From NCBI GenBank assembly GCA_965204465.1, contig CBDBES010000002.1, positions 310,001 through 374,000 of the forward strand: a stretch of 64,000 nt of DNA. The letters are read 5' to 3'. The notes beneath the pieces are model-generated. The model was not told where the DNA came from. It searched no databases and saw only the letters and a list, made by a program, of their open reading frames with translations. The DNA is from CBDBES01 sp965204465. Lineage in GTDB: Bacteria > Spirochaetota > Leptospiria > Turneriellales > CBDBES01. Below, piece after piece: positions 7,784 to 16,482 of this stretch (within the stretch, counting starts at the first letter, position 1; each line of letters opens with the position of its first letter). The translations under genes were made by a program, and so were the position numbers.

Positions 7784-8707
7784 TTATTTTTTCTTAATTT
7801 TTTCAATCTCCTCTACCGAAAGACCAGTGGTTTCTGAAATAATATCAATCGAAATATTCTTTGTCAAAAGCCTTAAAGCGACTTCTGCCCTGCCTTTCTG
7901 CATTCCTTCCTCCCTGCCTTCCTCCCTGCCTTTCTGCATGCCTTTCTCCATGCCTTTCTTTTCGAGTTGTTCTGCAATGGTCATGATCTTACCTCCTGAG
8001 TCTTCTGAAATATATTTAATAGCAATCTTAACCACAAGCCTGATATCAAGCCTGCTGATAGTATATATAATATAATCAAATAAATCATCAAGCAATTTTT
8101 CATTCCCCTTATACACAGGTTTGAAGTAATTCCTAAAAAGAGATTCAAGGTTTTCCCTGTCCGATAAATACCAGATGTCTTGTAAGCTCTTAAGAAATGC
8201 CTGAAGAGCTAAAGAAAAATAAGTAATGTCTGTTTTATCTGATCTAAGATCAAATAAATCATAATGAAAATCTGGAATATATTGCTTAAGTTCATCTCTC
8301 ATCTCATCAGGAATTAAAAGAGAAGCAGCAAAATTCAAGGCAACTGTCCACTTTTCTTTACCATGATAAAGAACCAATGGGATCACTGCGTATTTTTTAA
8401 CTTTGTAAATACCTGCTAAATACAGCAATAACTGTGCATGTATGTTTTTATCAATATATGATTTATGTTCTACCAGGCAAAAAATACCAATCCTGCCTCC
8501 CTTTTGTGTGGGGATACTGTATAAAATATCTGTAAATCTTTCTTTCCCTTCAGAGTCTATAAAGTCTCCTTTTTCAATTTTAAGTTTTTTGAAGTTCAGT
8601 TTAGATGCTATTTTACTCTGAAGGATATTTTTAAGGAAATCAACAGCGTACTTTTTATTGGATAAAACTTTTTTAGTGATTATATCATGATTGTTGATTT
8701 CACTCAT
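7784..8707 (-). CDS. Rpn-family recombination-promoting nuclease / putative transposase (PD-(D/E)XK)
   Basis: 307-residue protein of the Rpn/YhgA-like family (Transposase_31), DNA endonucleases linked to recA-independent recombination and, in some reports, phage defence. The nuclease core is seen as FTDILYSIP...CLVEHKS with Asp60 and Glu80-x-Lys82, followed by the usual AQLLLYLAGIY helix. The C-terminus has a charged repetitive segment rich in KGMEKGMQKGREEG-type units (about 248-275) and ends in a small helical domain; such linkers are typical of the family and vary in length. It reads in the same direction as the restriction-modification gene, about 180 bases upstream of it, which supports a shared defence region. 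Confidence 0.85.
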   Translation of the reverse strand: MSEINNHDIITKKVLSNKKYAVDFLKNILQSKIASKLNFKKLKIEKGDFIDSEGKERFTDILYSIPTQKGGRIGIFCLVEHKSYIDKNIHAQLLLYLAGIYKVKKYAVIPLVLYHGKEKWTVALNFAASLLIPDEMRDELKQYIPDFHYDLFDLRSDKTDITYFSLALQAFLKSLQDIWYLSDRENLESLFRNYFKPVYKGNEKLLDDLFDYIIYTISRLDIRLVVKIAIKYISEDSGGKIMTIAEQLEKKGMEKGMQKGREEGREEGMQKGRAEVALRLLTKNISIDIISETTGLSVEEIEKIKKK

Positions 8708-8859
8708 TAACGGCTAAGTTTTAAATAGGAAGATATGCAAGAAAGCATTAAATTGACTGACCTTACCCCATAAAGTGGACATTCATTTTTTTCTTTGCCC
8801 TACGGTTATAGGTTTTTTTCTCCTCTTTTTCTTATTCCCAGCTTACTTTTGTAGTTAGA

Positions 8860-9195
8860 TTATCGGTTGGGTGCAAAACATGGATGTTTTGCAGAACGGA
8901 GCGTCTTTGCCATGGATGCAAAAGACGCTGGGAGGGTGATCACTCCTGAAGCATTTACTGTAGGCAGATCGGTGCCAGTTAAAGCAACACCGGCTGCATC
9001 CACCGCATCTTCTATTACATAACTGCCTATCATAGTGCCCTGCACATTTTGACCAGAAGTGGTAATATTCGTGGCGGTATCCGTTATGTCATAAAAAAAT
9101 ACGAAGTCAGTAGCAGAAGGCTCTCCAAGGGTAGTATTTAAAAAACGTAAGAAACCAGATGCCATTCTTACCGCCTGCTCATCCGCCGTTTGGGG
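8860..9195 (-). pseudogene. Displaced 3' part of the GLUG/Calx-beta lipoprotein gene
   Basis: This frame encodes PQTADEQAVRMASGFLRF, then SATDFVFFYDITDTATN, the conserved C-terminal domain found intact in the large lipoproteins at 45856 and 51264. It is out of frame with the main part at 9168-11276. Compared with the intact copy near 53630, one base is missing in the run CCCCAAA where the intact gene has CCCTCAAA. The last conserved part (GVINGVGSL, AGAEFYLK) is absent: after TVNASGVITLP the frame runs into the dispersed palindromic repeat and ends HPCFAPNR. Confidence 0.8.
8865..8935. repeat. Dispersed palindromic mosaic repeat, copy C
   Basis: Arms TGCAAAACAT/ATGTTTTGCA (8872-8893) and a second stem GCGTCTTT/AAAGACGC (8901-8928) around CATGGAT. 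The copy overlaps the 3' end of the broken lipoprotein gene. The adjoining sequence reading CGATAATCTAACTACAAAAG on the minus strand is shared with 50655-50675. Confidence 0.75.
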
Positions 9196-11276
9196 ATAGA
9201 GGCTATAAAGGGATATTCTGACGTGGTGCCAAAATTCCATATAAATGCATCTAACATTCCATCATTATTACTATCATATCGAACCGACTCCTCGTCTGGT
9301 GTAGAATCACCATCTATGTCGAAAGGAGTATACCAGTTGAAGAAAGGCTTTAAAGGCTCTGCTATCATTGTTGTATCTGGATCATCCTCACATGGTTCAG
9401 CAATAGGAGGTATAAAAATTTCTGTGGGAGAGGTGAATTCAGAAGTTAATAAACCGGCTACACATGTAAGAGTACCTGAATCAGTGCCTATTGAATCATC
9501 CGGCCCTGAAGTCTCTTGATCATAATAGGAATTGGTTATACTACCTTTATTAAAGCCTACCACTCCACCTACAGAAGAAGAATCAGCAGAAGAAGAAGAA
9601 ACAATTCCTGTAGAGTAGGAATTGGTTATACCACCACTATCATTATTGATCCCTACCAGGCCGCCTGTATAAAAAGTAGAATCAACAGTATTCTCTGTAG
9701 AGTAGGAATTGCTTATACTACCATTATTAAAGCCTACCAGGCCGCCTGCAGAAGAGAAGAAATCAATAGAAGAAGAAGAAGAAACATTCCCTGTAGAGTA
9801 AGAATTGCTTATAATACCATCATCATTATTGATCCCTACCAGGCCGCCTGCAGAATCAGAAGCATTAGGAGAAGAAGAAGAAACATTCCCTGTAGAGTAG
9901 CAATTGGTTATAGTGGCACTATTACTCCCTACCAGGCCGCCTGCATAAGAAAAATCAGTATAAGTATTAGAAGAAGAAGAAGAAGTAATATTCACATTTA
10001 ACAACCCAATATTCCTGATATTCGCGCTCAATGATGTAGTCCCGAAAAGGCCTGCATAAGAGAAGCCAGAGGTAAGATTGATATTGATCATAAGATTACT
10101 TATGATAAATCCTTTTCCGTCTAAAGTACCTGTGAAATTACTTGTATCCGCTCCTCCAATGGGTATAAAATTATCAATAGAAGAAGCATCTATGTCTTTG
10201 CCTAATTCATAATGTGCTCCCAGGTTGTCACTCATAAACTGCAATTGCATTGCATTGCATATAATGTGCGGATCTAATTGATTTCCAGCGCCATAATTTT
10301 CTCCGGGCATATCGGGGATAAAATCAGTTTCGGCACCAGCGCCTGGCTGGGTACATGTAGTTTCGTCTTCTACAATAGTCACCGTTGTATTGCTTATGCT
10401 GACCCCATGATATGGGTTCATTTCATTTATCGTGGAGGCGACGTATGACACAGTAAAGTCTCTGTCTGCCGTTAAGATATCATTGTCTTGTATGGTAATG
10501 GTGGCCATCTTGGGAACATTCCAATTGCCTGGTGTGAATGTAAGAATATCAGGTGATATGCTTGCCTCGTCTGAATTCTTCGTTAATGTTATCTCTACAT
10601 TTTGTGCTGGCTCATGGCTAATGGATACCATTATAACTCCACTATTTCCTTCGTCGATAGCCAACGTTGCCGGTATCGTTACCGTGGGCATTTCATTGTC
10701 TTCGGTGGTAACAATTAGATTATGAACGGGAATAGAATTATAGTTAGAATCACTACTGCCAGAGGCATGATCAATGGTAACATCCACATTCCCTAAGGCT
10801 ACATCATCATCTGCAAGAGTTAGTGTTACCGTTTGGGCACTATTCCAATCAGTGTTGGTAAAAGTGAGGGTGATGGATTCATTTGCCATGTCAGCAGTAT
10901 CACCACCAGAGCTCAATTGCAAATTATCAGGGGAACTGGCAGGCAGACTGATTTGGATCATTACATCATCAGAAGGCTGGGTGTTCAAAGAAATCATGTA
11001 TTCATACTTAACATTTGCGTCGGCTTCTGTAAGTGTGATCGTATCAGGCAATCGTGAGTTATCTGGTTGTGCATAAGTGATGCCTGGAGTTTCTCCACTC
11101 TCGTTGCCATTCATTGGGCCTGGAGCCGGATCACTCTCGTTGCCATTCATTGGGCCTGGAGCCGGATCACTCTCGTTGCCATTCATTGGGCCTGGAGCCG
11201 GATCACTCTTACAATGAGATAAAAATAAAAGACTTGTGAACAGAAATATTATTCCTTTTGTAAAGATAAGTTTCAT
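9168..11276 (-). CDS. Surface lipoprotein with Calx-beta-like and GLUG repeats, frameshifted near its 3' end
   Basis: The start is the ATG at 11276 (MKLIFTKGII), preceded by AAGGAGG; a longer open frame to 11333 has no such site. A lipoprotein signal ends at LFLSHC. The mature N-terminus has three exact tandem copies of a 12-residue unit beginning DPAPGPMNGNES. Then come Calx-beta-like domains (VKYEYMISLNTQPSDDVMIQISLP and relatives), a CTQPGAGAETDF...LDGKGFIISNL segment, and several serine-rich GLUG repeats with AGGLVG and NSYSTGNVSSSS. It is paralogous to the proteins at 45856 and 51264. A single-base deletion at about 9192-9197 changes the frame, giving the end SIPKRRMSRR instead of the conserved domain. 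Probably surface-exposed; binding partner unknown. Confidence 0.8.
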   Translation of the reverse strand: MKLIFTKGIIFLFTSLLFLSHCKSDPAPGPMNGNESDPAPGPMNGNESDPAPGPMNGNESGETPGITYAQPDNSRLPDTITLTEADANVKYEYMISLNTQPSDDVMIQISLPASSPDNLQLSSGGDTADMANESITLTFTNTDWNSAQTVTLTLADDDVALGNVDVTIDHASGSSDSNYNSIPVHNLIVTTEDNEMPTVTIPATLAIDEGNSGVIMVSISHEPAQNVEITLTKNSDEASISPDILTFTPGNWNVPKMATITIQDNDILTADRDFTVSYVASTINEMNPYHGVSISNTTVTIVEDETTCTQPGAGAETDFIPDMPGENYGAGNQLDPHIICNAMQLQFMSDNLGAHYELGKDIDASSIDNFIPIGGADTSNFTGTLDGKGFIISNLMININLTSGFSYAGLFGTTSLSANIRNIGLLNVNITSSSSSNTYTDFSYAGGLVGSNSATITNCYSTGNVSSSSPNASDSAGGLVGINNDDGIISNSYSTGNVSSSSSIDFFSSAGGLVGFNNGSISNSYSTENTVDSTFYTGGLVGINNDSGGITNSYSTGIVSSSSADSSSVGGVVGFNKGSITNSYYDQETSGPDDSIGTDSGTLTCVAGLLTSEFTSPTEIFIPPIAEPCEDDPDTTMIAEPLKPFFNWYTPFDIDGDSTPDEESVRYDSNNDGMLDAFIWNFGTTSEYPFIASIPKRRMSRR
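11100..11212 (-). repeat. 36-bp tandem repeat, three copies, in lipoprotein coding region
   Basis: Three nearly identical 36-base units encode DPAPGPMNGNES three times just after the lipidation cysteine. This is a flexible spacer that could vary in copy number by slippage. Confidence 0.85.
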
Positions 11277-11388
11277 AAATTCCTCCTTAAAGAACAAAAT
11301 ATACTTGAATCCATATGCTTGATCTAATAACACATGTCAAGTAAAAAATTGCCTGAAAGTTGTAGAAACCAATGACATATCTTACACA

Positions 11389-12396
11389 TTAAGAAGCTAT
11401 TTTAGTCATTCTATTCCGATGGAACCTTTGATATGGCGTCAAGTTATTTAATGAAGAGTGCGGGCGGATCTTATTATACCAATTCACAAAGTTATCTACG
11501 ATAGTCTGAATCTCAATAATACTCATTCCATTTTTAATTTTACCTTCAAGGGCTCTCTTCAAGGTTTGATTGAAACGCTCTACTTTACCATTCAGCTCTG
11601 GCGTTCCTGGACGGATCAATTTATGCTCAATACCTGCTTCTCTTAAATATTCTTCAAAGCCACTGATCACAGACTTTTTTTTTCTCCTGGGATTCTCTTG
11701 GGAAACATATTTAGAAGTAAACTCGACTCCATTATCTGTTTGTATTTTTTGTGGCATCTCAAATTTTTCCACAAATTTTTTGATCCCATTGGTAGCTTCA
11801 TAGTTACTATGTTCATCAGCTATGTGTACCACCACAGTTCGTGAACAATCATCTATAACTGGATAGGCCTTCACAGAATGCCCGTTGTTATCTACTATCC
11901 CAAGGTTCACAGTATCCGTCTGAACCCTCTCTAATGGCTCCTGAAGGGCATAACGCTTTGTATGGCTGTTTTTTCGAGGTATTCTATATTGTTGGGAAAT
12001 ATTCTTGCGCCTGAAGATATATCCTAATGTGGAAGCATGTATCTCAATTCCATGATCCCTTTTTAATAATAGGGTTGTCAATTTAGCACCTGCATTATAG
12101 TTATCCTTTCTGACTTGGATAGCCAGATCAATGACGCTCTGGTCTATAGACTTTGAATTACTTTTAGGTTTTCTAGATATGTCTAAAAGTGCCTCCATAT
12201 TATACTTTGTCTTTCTCAATCTTCTGATCCAGAAATAATATGTTTGTCGGGCATGACCAAATTTGTCAGAGGTTAATTTAACATTGCCCGATTGTAAGGC
12301 TCTTATCAGGAATAATGCTCTCTTGCGTATTATATGATTTTTTATTCCTTTCAGATTTTCCTGTATAATTGAAATTTCTTGTTCATTATTTTTCAT
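11389..12396 (-). CDS. DDE transposase, IS481/IS3 integrase-core type
   Basis: 335-residue transposase catalysing cut or copy insertion of the surrounding element. The N-terminal half is a helix-turn-helix region (KLTSDKFGHARQTYYFWIRRLRK, then STLGYIFRRKNI). The rve integrase core has the acidic triad: Asp161 in QTDTVNLG, Asp221 in QTDNGVEF and Glu273 in NGKVERFNQTLK. It ends with the usual FVNWYNKIRPHSSLNNLTPYQRF. Length and the intact frame suggest it may be active. It reads away from the lipoprotein pseudogene at 12679. A strong hairpin lies in its leader at 12464-12514. Confidence 0.9.
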   Translation of the reverse strand: MKNNEQEISIIQENLKGIKNHIIRKRALFLIRALQSGNVKLTSDKFGHARQTYYFWIRRLRKTKYNMEALLDISRKPKSNSKSIDQSVIDLAIQVRKDNYNAGAKLTTLLLKRDHGIEIHASTLGYIFRRKNISQQYRIPRKNSHTKRYALQEPLERVQTDTVNLGIVDNNGHSVKAYPVIDDCSRTVVVHIADEHSNYEATNGIKKFVEKFEMPQKIQTDNGVEFTSKYVSQENPRRKKKSVISGFEEYLREAGIEHKLIRPGTPELNGKVERFNQTLKRALEGKIKNGMSIIEIQTIVDNFVNWYNKIRPHSSLNNLTPYQRFHRNRMTKIAS

Positions 12397-12463
12397 ATTT
12401 CAATCCTTGATAATTTATTTCTAAAATAGACTTAGGGATAAACTGCTTTATTCAGTCCAGAAA

Positions 12464-12514
12464 ATTTCAGGTAGTCGTTCGGTTCGGTTCCCTCACCTTC
12501 CTCCTACCTGAAAT
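12464..12514. promoter_or_regulatory. Hairpin in the leader of the IS transposase gene
   Basis: ATTTCAGGTAG (12464-12474) is the exact reverse complement of CTACCTGAAAT (12504-12514). It sits 70-120 bases upstream of the transposase start, inside the element, where such structures often limit transposase expression. The role is inferred. Confidence 0.45.
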
Positions 12515-12572
12515 CATGGCCCCTACCCTGGGGATCTAACAAGTAGTGTAAGATATGTCATTGGTTATTGTA

Positions 12573-12640
12573 AAAATTGCCTGAAAGTTACAATAACCAA
12601 TGCCGTTAGGCTGTACTTTCTACACATGTTTTGCATAAAA
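12573..12640. repeat. Solo IS-end-like sequence next to the IS481-like element
   Basis: The stretch TTACAATAACCAATGCCG followed by TTAGGCTGTAC shares its first part with the IS terminus and then differs. A reversed relative is at 22455-22495. With the IS right end it forms a 15-bp inverted repeat, CATTGGTTATTGTAA and its complement. Confidence 0.55.
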
Positions 12641-12678
12641 TAATTGATATTTCAGCCTATATCCTCGAATAGTCATCT

Positions 12679-13578
12679 ATGGGAATATCTTCCTATACCA
12701 GATTCAGGCAAGTCATCCTGGGGCTGATCATATTGAGTCTGCATTTCTGCTATTCTAAAACAAAAAAACCTGTATCTTCTATGATTCATTGCGATATTTT
12801 AACACTTGATGCCAATTGCGATAACGATGAAATAATGAATAAAGAAGATAATTGTCCACTGGTATATAATACAGATCAAATAAACACAGACGAGACCTTA
12901 AAAAACCCTGATGAGTTAGGGGATGGATGTGATGATGACGATGATGGAGACACTGTGTCAGACATCCAAGACTCTTTTCCATTAGAAGAATGCGCTTCTA
13001 TGGACACTGACAAAGATGGCGCTCCGGATAGTATCACAGGAACCTGCAAAGATTCTTCTCTATCTGAAGATGCCTTCCCATTTGAAAAATGTGCCCAAAA
13101 GGATAAAGATGGAGATGGTTTTCCAAATGAGATCAATGGAACTTGTACTGACACTTCTATCATGGCTGATATAGATGATGATCATGACGGTCTAATAGAA
13201 ATAACCAACGCAGATATGTTGAACAATGTCCGATATGTTCTGGATGGTAGTGGGTATAAAGAATCTAAAGGTTCTGATGCAATTTACTCTGGTTGTCCGG
13301 AGGATGGCTGCAACGGTTATGAACTAGCAAATGATATTGATTTAAAAGAAATAGATAATTGGCAACCCATTGGTTTAGTGATATCCTCAAGTGGGAGAGT
13401 AAGTGTGCTCACGTTTAGTGGCATATTTGACGGGAATGGCCATCTTATCAACAACTTGAAAATACATAGAGAAGTCAGTAACCATAGAAACTGGATACTC
13501 CCAATATTACTGGGACCCCTGCATCTATTACTGATTTTTGTACCAACGCGGGAACTACCCTTTGTGGCTATGAATTGA
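12679..13578 (+). pseudogene. TSP3/GLUG-type lipoprotein, first fragment of a frameshifted gene
   Basis: Begins with a lipoprotein signal (VILGLIILSLHFCYS). Thrombospondin type 3-like calcium-binding repeats follow, rich in Asp: NEDNCP-like and DELGDGCDDDDDGDTVSDIQDSFP, then DKDGDGFPNEINGTC. After that comes a segment DIDDDHDGLIEITNADMLNNVRYVLDG...CNGYELANDIDLKEIDNWQPIG, the usual lead-in to GLUG repeats. The frame is lost at about 13490: the homologous reading TPNITGTPASITDFCTNAG continues in another frame. The original product would be a surface lipoprotein of about 610 residues. Confidence 0.75.
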
Positions 13579-14006
13579 TGAATGATATAGATATTGATTC
13601 CATGAATTGGCTTCCCATTGGTATAAGTGAATCTGATCCATTTTTAGCTATCCTGGAGGGTAATGATCATCGTATTTTAAACTTAAAGATAAATAGAAAT
13701 GTGTTCAAAACAATAGGACTCGTGGGGAATACGCGGGGTAATGCTATTATTCGTAACCTGCATATAACGGGTAAAATAGAATATACAGGAACTTCAGATA
13801 GTTTTATTGGAGCATTGGTTGGAAAAAACAATGGGATCATCAGCGATTGTTCTGCAAATATTAATTTATCTAGTATCAGCAACGTTGATTCCATGGGGGG
13901 CTGGTCGGCAAAAATACCGGAACAATCCAAAACAGTTATACGGCAGGTGAAATTCGATCCGGGCAAAATGATAATAACATTGCTGGATTGGTGGGTAACA
14001 ATCTAG
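13575..14006 (+). pseudogene. TSP3/GLUG lipoprotein, middle fragment
   Basis: Continues the gene from 12679 in a second frame, which is open from about 13490 although its first ATG is at 13575. It encodes CGYELMNDIDIDSMNWLPIG, a second copy of the GLUG lead-in, then IRNLHITGKIEYTG...GALVGKNNGIISDCSA. At the G-run in CCATGGGGGGCTGG (about 13891-13900) the meaningful reading GGLVGKNTGTIQNSYTAGEI moves to a third frame, and the product of this frame ends nonsensically at 14006. Confidence 0.75.
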
Positions 14007-14530
14007 GTATTATCCGGAACAGCTATACCGCAGCGAGTATCTACGGAGGAGCGGGTAATGACAATATTGGAGGTATGATTGGGCATAATGACGGTTCTAA
14101 GGCTGTTGTGGAAAATAGCTATGCTGCCACCATCGTATATGGGGAAAAAGGGAGTGATTTTATTGGCGGACTGGTGGGAAGGAATAATATTGGATCTTTG
14201 ATCAAAAATAGTTATTCTACAAGCATCCTGCATGATGAAGATTTTACCAATAGGGTTGGTGGTCTGGTAGGGCTTGATCTTTCTACTGTAGAACAAAGTT
14301 ATTATATTGCAGAATTAACTATAGCAACCATTAATGAAGACGCTAAAGAAAGGGGTATCGAAGTATTAGAGAAGGACTTACAAATACCCATGAATTTTAA
14401 CTTTAGATCGACCAGCAATGGTATTTATTCTTCATGGAGTTTAAAGGAAGATCATGATGGGCAAAAAATTACTGGTGATCTGATCTGTAATCAGCCAAAA
14501 TTAAGATTACAATGTCCCTTTAGCAAATGA
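13988..14530 (+). pseudogene. TSP3/GLUG lipoprotein, C-terminal fragment
   Basis: Third frame of the gene from 12679, meaningful from about 13897. It has GLUG repeats: GLVGNNLGIIRNSYTAASIYGG, GGMIGHNDGSKAVVENSYAA, GGLVGRNNIGSLIKNSYSTS and GGLVGLDLSTVEQSYY. A tail follows ending LICNQPKLRLQCPFSK. Unlike the other family members it lacks poly-serine spacers. The two frame changes could be true decay, switching at a homopolymer, or sequencing error. Confidence 0.75.
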
Positions 14531-14662
14531 ATGATCATGTATACTGCGAAACATTCCCCGTCATGAATGTACTATACTTTTTTTGTCAGAGTCTGTTCTA
14601 ATCCCAACTTTGGCCTTTCCCCAAGTCTAAAAATTTCATATAAGTATTTTTATGCACTTTAT

Positions 14663-15559
14663 CTAGCCATCTTTGGCGCATCTAAAACCAAAATGATGTG
14701 GAGGAATATTTTGAGGATTATATGCCCTTCTTTTAGACGCCCTGGCCCATTCCCAATTCCAATACCATGAACCTCCCTTGACTATTTTCTGAGTATACCC
14801 AGGACAATTTTCTGCACCATCACATGGCCCCTTTGGGTCTTTCTTACGAAAGACATTATTCTTTTGATAGTCTTTTTCATACCAATCATTTACCCATTCA
14901 TGAGCGTTTCCTGCCATGTCATAAAGGCCGTAACGCCATCCAGGTCGTGAACCTACTCTTTGCGTACTGCCAACTTTGCCATATTTGTGAGTACACCCCC
15001 TCCCCTTATTATCAAATATTACCGCCTTTTCACAAATTGCTTTTTCATTGCCCCATGGATAGATTTCTCCTTTAGGCCCCCTACTTGCCGCTTCAAATTC
15101 AGCCTCTGTGGGAAGCCTTTTCCCATGTATATTGCAATAATTTTTAGCCTGATACCAACTGACTTTTACTTGGGGCTGATCTGGTTTCCTCATTTGTTTA
15201 TAGTTAGAGATAGCTTGTGTGCATAATTTTGCGAGTACACATTTTTGATATTTGCTTGTGCTTACTTCATATTTATCTATAAGAAAAGTAGATATTTCTA
15301 CTTCATGCCTGTAGTTTTCATCTCTCCACTTTTTAGAATTACTGCCTACAATGAATGTTCCCCCAGGTATACATGACATTTCTTTAGGAATATTTTCCGG
15401 GCATGGCTTAAAAGCATTGTGGGAAGAAGTCATTTTAAGCAAAAAATATACACAAAAAAACAGAATGAATAGTGATCCAATGATCATTCCAAAAATATTG
15501 ATTTTAAAGTAATTAGATATGATACGCTTAAGGATTTTTCTTTGAATACTCATAACCAT
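14663..15559 (-). CDS. Membrane-anchored FGE-sulfatase (SUMF1/EgtB-fold) domain protein
   Basis: 298 residues. An N-terminal hydrophobic helix (FGMIIGSLFILFFCVYFLL, about 23-41) anchors it. The formylglycine-generating-enzyme fold follows, with landmarks MSCIPGGTFIVGS, FLIDKYEVSTSKYQKC, VSWYQAKNYCNIHGKRLPTEAEFEAASRG, YPWGNE, YGLYDMAGNAHEWVNDWY, VKGGSWYWNWEWARASKRR and HFGFRC. True formylglycine enzymes use a specific cysteine pair near the C-terminus; it cannot be decided here whether this one is catalytic or a non-enzymatic relative, as many spirochaete copies appear to be. No sulfatase gene is nearby. It reads towards the TSP3/GLUG pseudogene. Confidence 0.85.
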   Translation of the reverse strand: MVMSIQRKILKRIISNYFKINIFGMIIGSLFILFFCVYFLLKMTSSHNAFKPCPENIPKEMSCIPGGTFIVGSNSKKWRDENYRHEVEISTFLIDKYEVSTSKYQKCVLAKLCTQAISNYKQMRKPDQPQVKVSWYQAKNYCNIHGKRLPTEAEFEAASRGPKGEIYPWGNEKAICEKAVIFDNKGRGCTHKYGKVGSTQRVGSRPGWRYGLYDMAGNAHEWVNDWYEKDYQKNNVFRKKDPKGPCDGAENCPGYTQKIVKGGSWYWNWEWARASKRRAYNPQNIPPHHFGFRCAKDG

Positions 15560-15615
15560 CTGGCAATAAATGAGTATTGCATTTTGGTTATGATATTTTC
15601 GCTATCTGTTTTTAT

Positions 15616-16359
15616 TTATGATCTATGCCCCCAGCGTATTTTCTGCATTAACTGAAATGTAATGGATAGAAGTCCGGAAAAAGTATATAATAAAAGGATA
15701 AATAGAACAACCCAATACCATCCATAAAGGAATATCAATAAAAAAAGCGCCGAAAGAAAAATAACCAATCTGAATATATTCAAATTATATTTTACAGCTG
15801 AATGTGGTTTAGTGTATTTGATATTGCTTATCATCAATAGAGAAACAAGAAAATAGATTACGGCTACCATCCATACAGGAGGTGGCATTTTAGCGATAAT
15901 GGTAGTCATTACGATCAAAGAGGCGGCAATGGGGGTAGGTAATCCTTCAAAAGATTTGTCATCATGACCAGCATTAAAACGAGCCAGCCTAAAAGCAGCA
16001 CACATAGGATAAAGAGAAGCTATGAATAAGCCTAATGGAAATATAAACCATGAGTCAAAAAATTCATTATTTCGCAAATAGATCTGATACATTATGAAAG
16101 CAGGAGCAATGCCAAAGGTGGTCATATCCGCTAAAGTATCCAGATATTCACCACAACGACTTTCTACTTTTAAAGCCCTCGCGGTGACCCCATCAAAGCC
16201 ATCTAGCAATGATGCGAATAATATAAGTAAGCTGCTAATGAAAATATTTTCTCCATATTCGGCTGGAGGTAGATGTTTTTCACTCGCAAGTAAAATAGCA
16301 ATAAAACCAAAAGTCAAATTGCCCAGAGAAAGGCTATTTGGAATGAGAGATCTCCACAT
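15616..16359 (-). CDS. pssA: CDP-diacylglycerol--serine O-phosphatidyltransferase
   Basis: Integral membrane enzyme that joins CDP-diacylglycerol and L-serine to give phosphatidylserine, the precursor of phosphatidylethanolamine. The CDP-alcohol phosphotransferase signature is complete: Asp56-Gly57, Ala60-Arg61, Gly70, Asp74 and Asp78 in DGVTARALKVESRCGEYLDTLAD. Several hydrophobic helices follow. The start is uncertain: the ATG at 16359 (MWRSLIPNSLSLGNL) matches the usual short N-terminus, while another in-frame ATG at 16395 would add twelve residues. No clear ribosome-binding site favours either. No decarboxylase gene is adjacent. Confidence 0.88.
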   Translation of the reverse strand: MWRSLIPNSLSLGNLTFGFIAILLASEKHLPPAEYGENIFISSLLILFASLLDGFDGVTARALKVESRCGEYLDTLADMTTFGIAPAFIMYQIYLRNNEFFDSWFIFPLGLFIASLYPMCAAFRLARFNAGHDDKSFEGLPTPIAASLIVMTTIIAKMPPPVWMVAVIYFLVSLLMISNIKYTKPHSAVKYNLNIFRLVIFLSALFLLIFLYGWYWVVLFILLLYTFSGLLSITFQLMQKIRWGHRS

Positions 16360-16439
16360 TTTAAAAATTATTGAGTAATTCCAAAAAAAAGGCATCAGTA
16401 TGTCAATAAAAAAATTAAACTATTTTAATAAAGCCTTTC

Positions 16440-16455
16440 TCTGCAAAACATCCCG
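16440..16455. repeat. Half-palindrome remnant of the dispersed repeat
   Basis: TGCAAAACATCC at 16442-16453 is one arm and core of the dispersed palindrome, immediately beyond the truncated 3' end of the lipoprotein gene at 16483. Confidence 0.45.
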
Positions 16456-16482
16456 TAAAAAGAAAAAAATTATATTGATCCA

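Larger units (their letters stand above)
11361..12572 (-). mobile_element. IS481/IS3-like insertion sequence
   Basis: About 1.2 kb bounded by inverted repeats that share CCAATGACATATCTTACAC: the left end runs 11361-11387 and the right end 12546-12572, with differences only in the outer ten bases. One transposase gene lies inside. A 17-base direct repeat, AAAATTGCCTGAAAGTT, abuts both ends (11345-11361 and 12573-12589). Beyond the right end is a second, solo copy of the terminal sequence. The transposase frame is intact. Confidence 0.8.
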
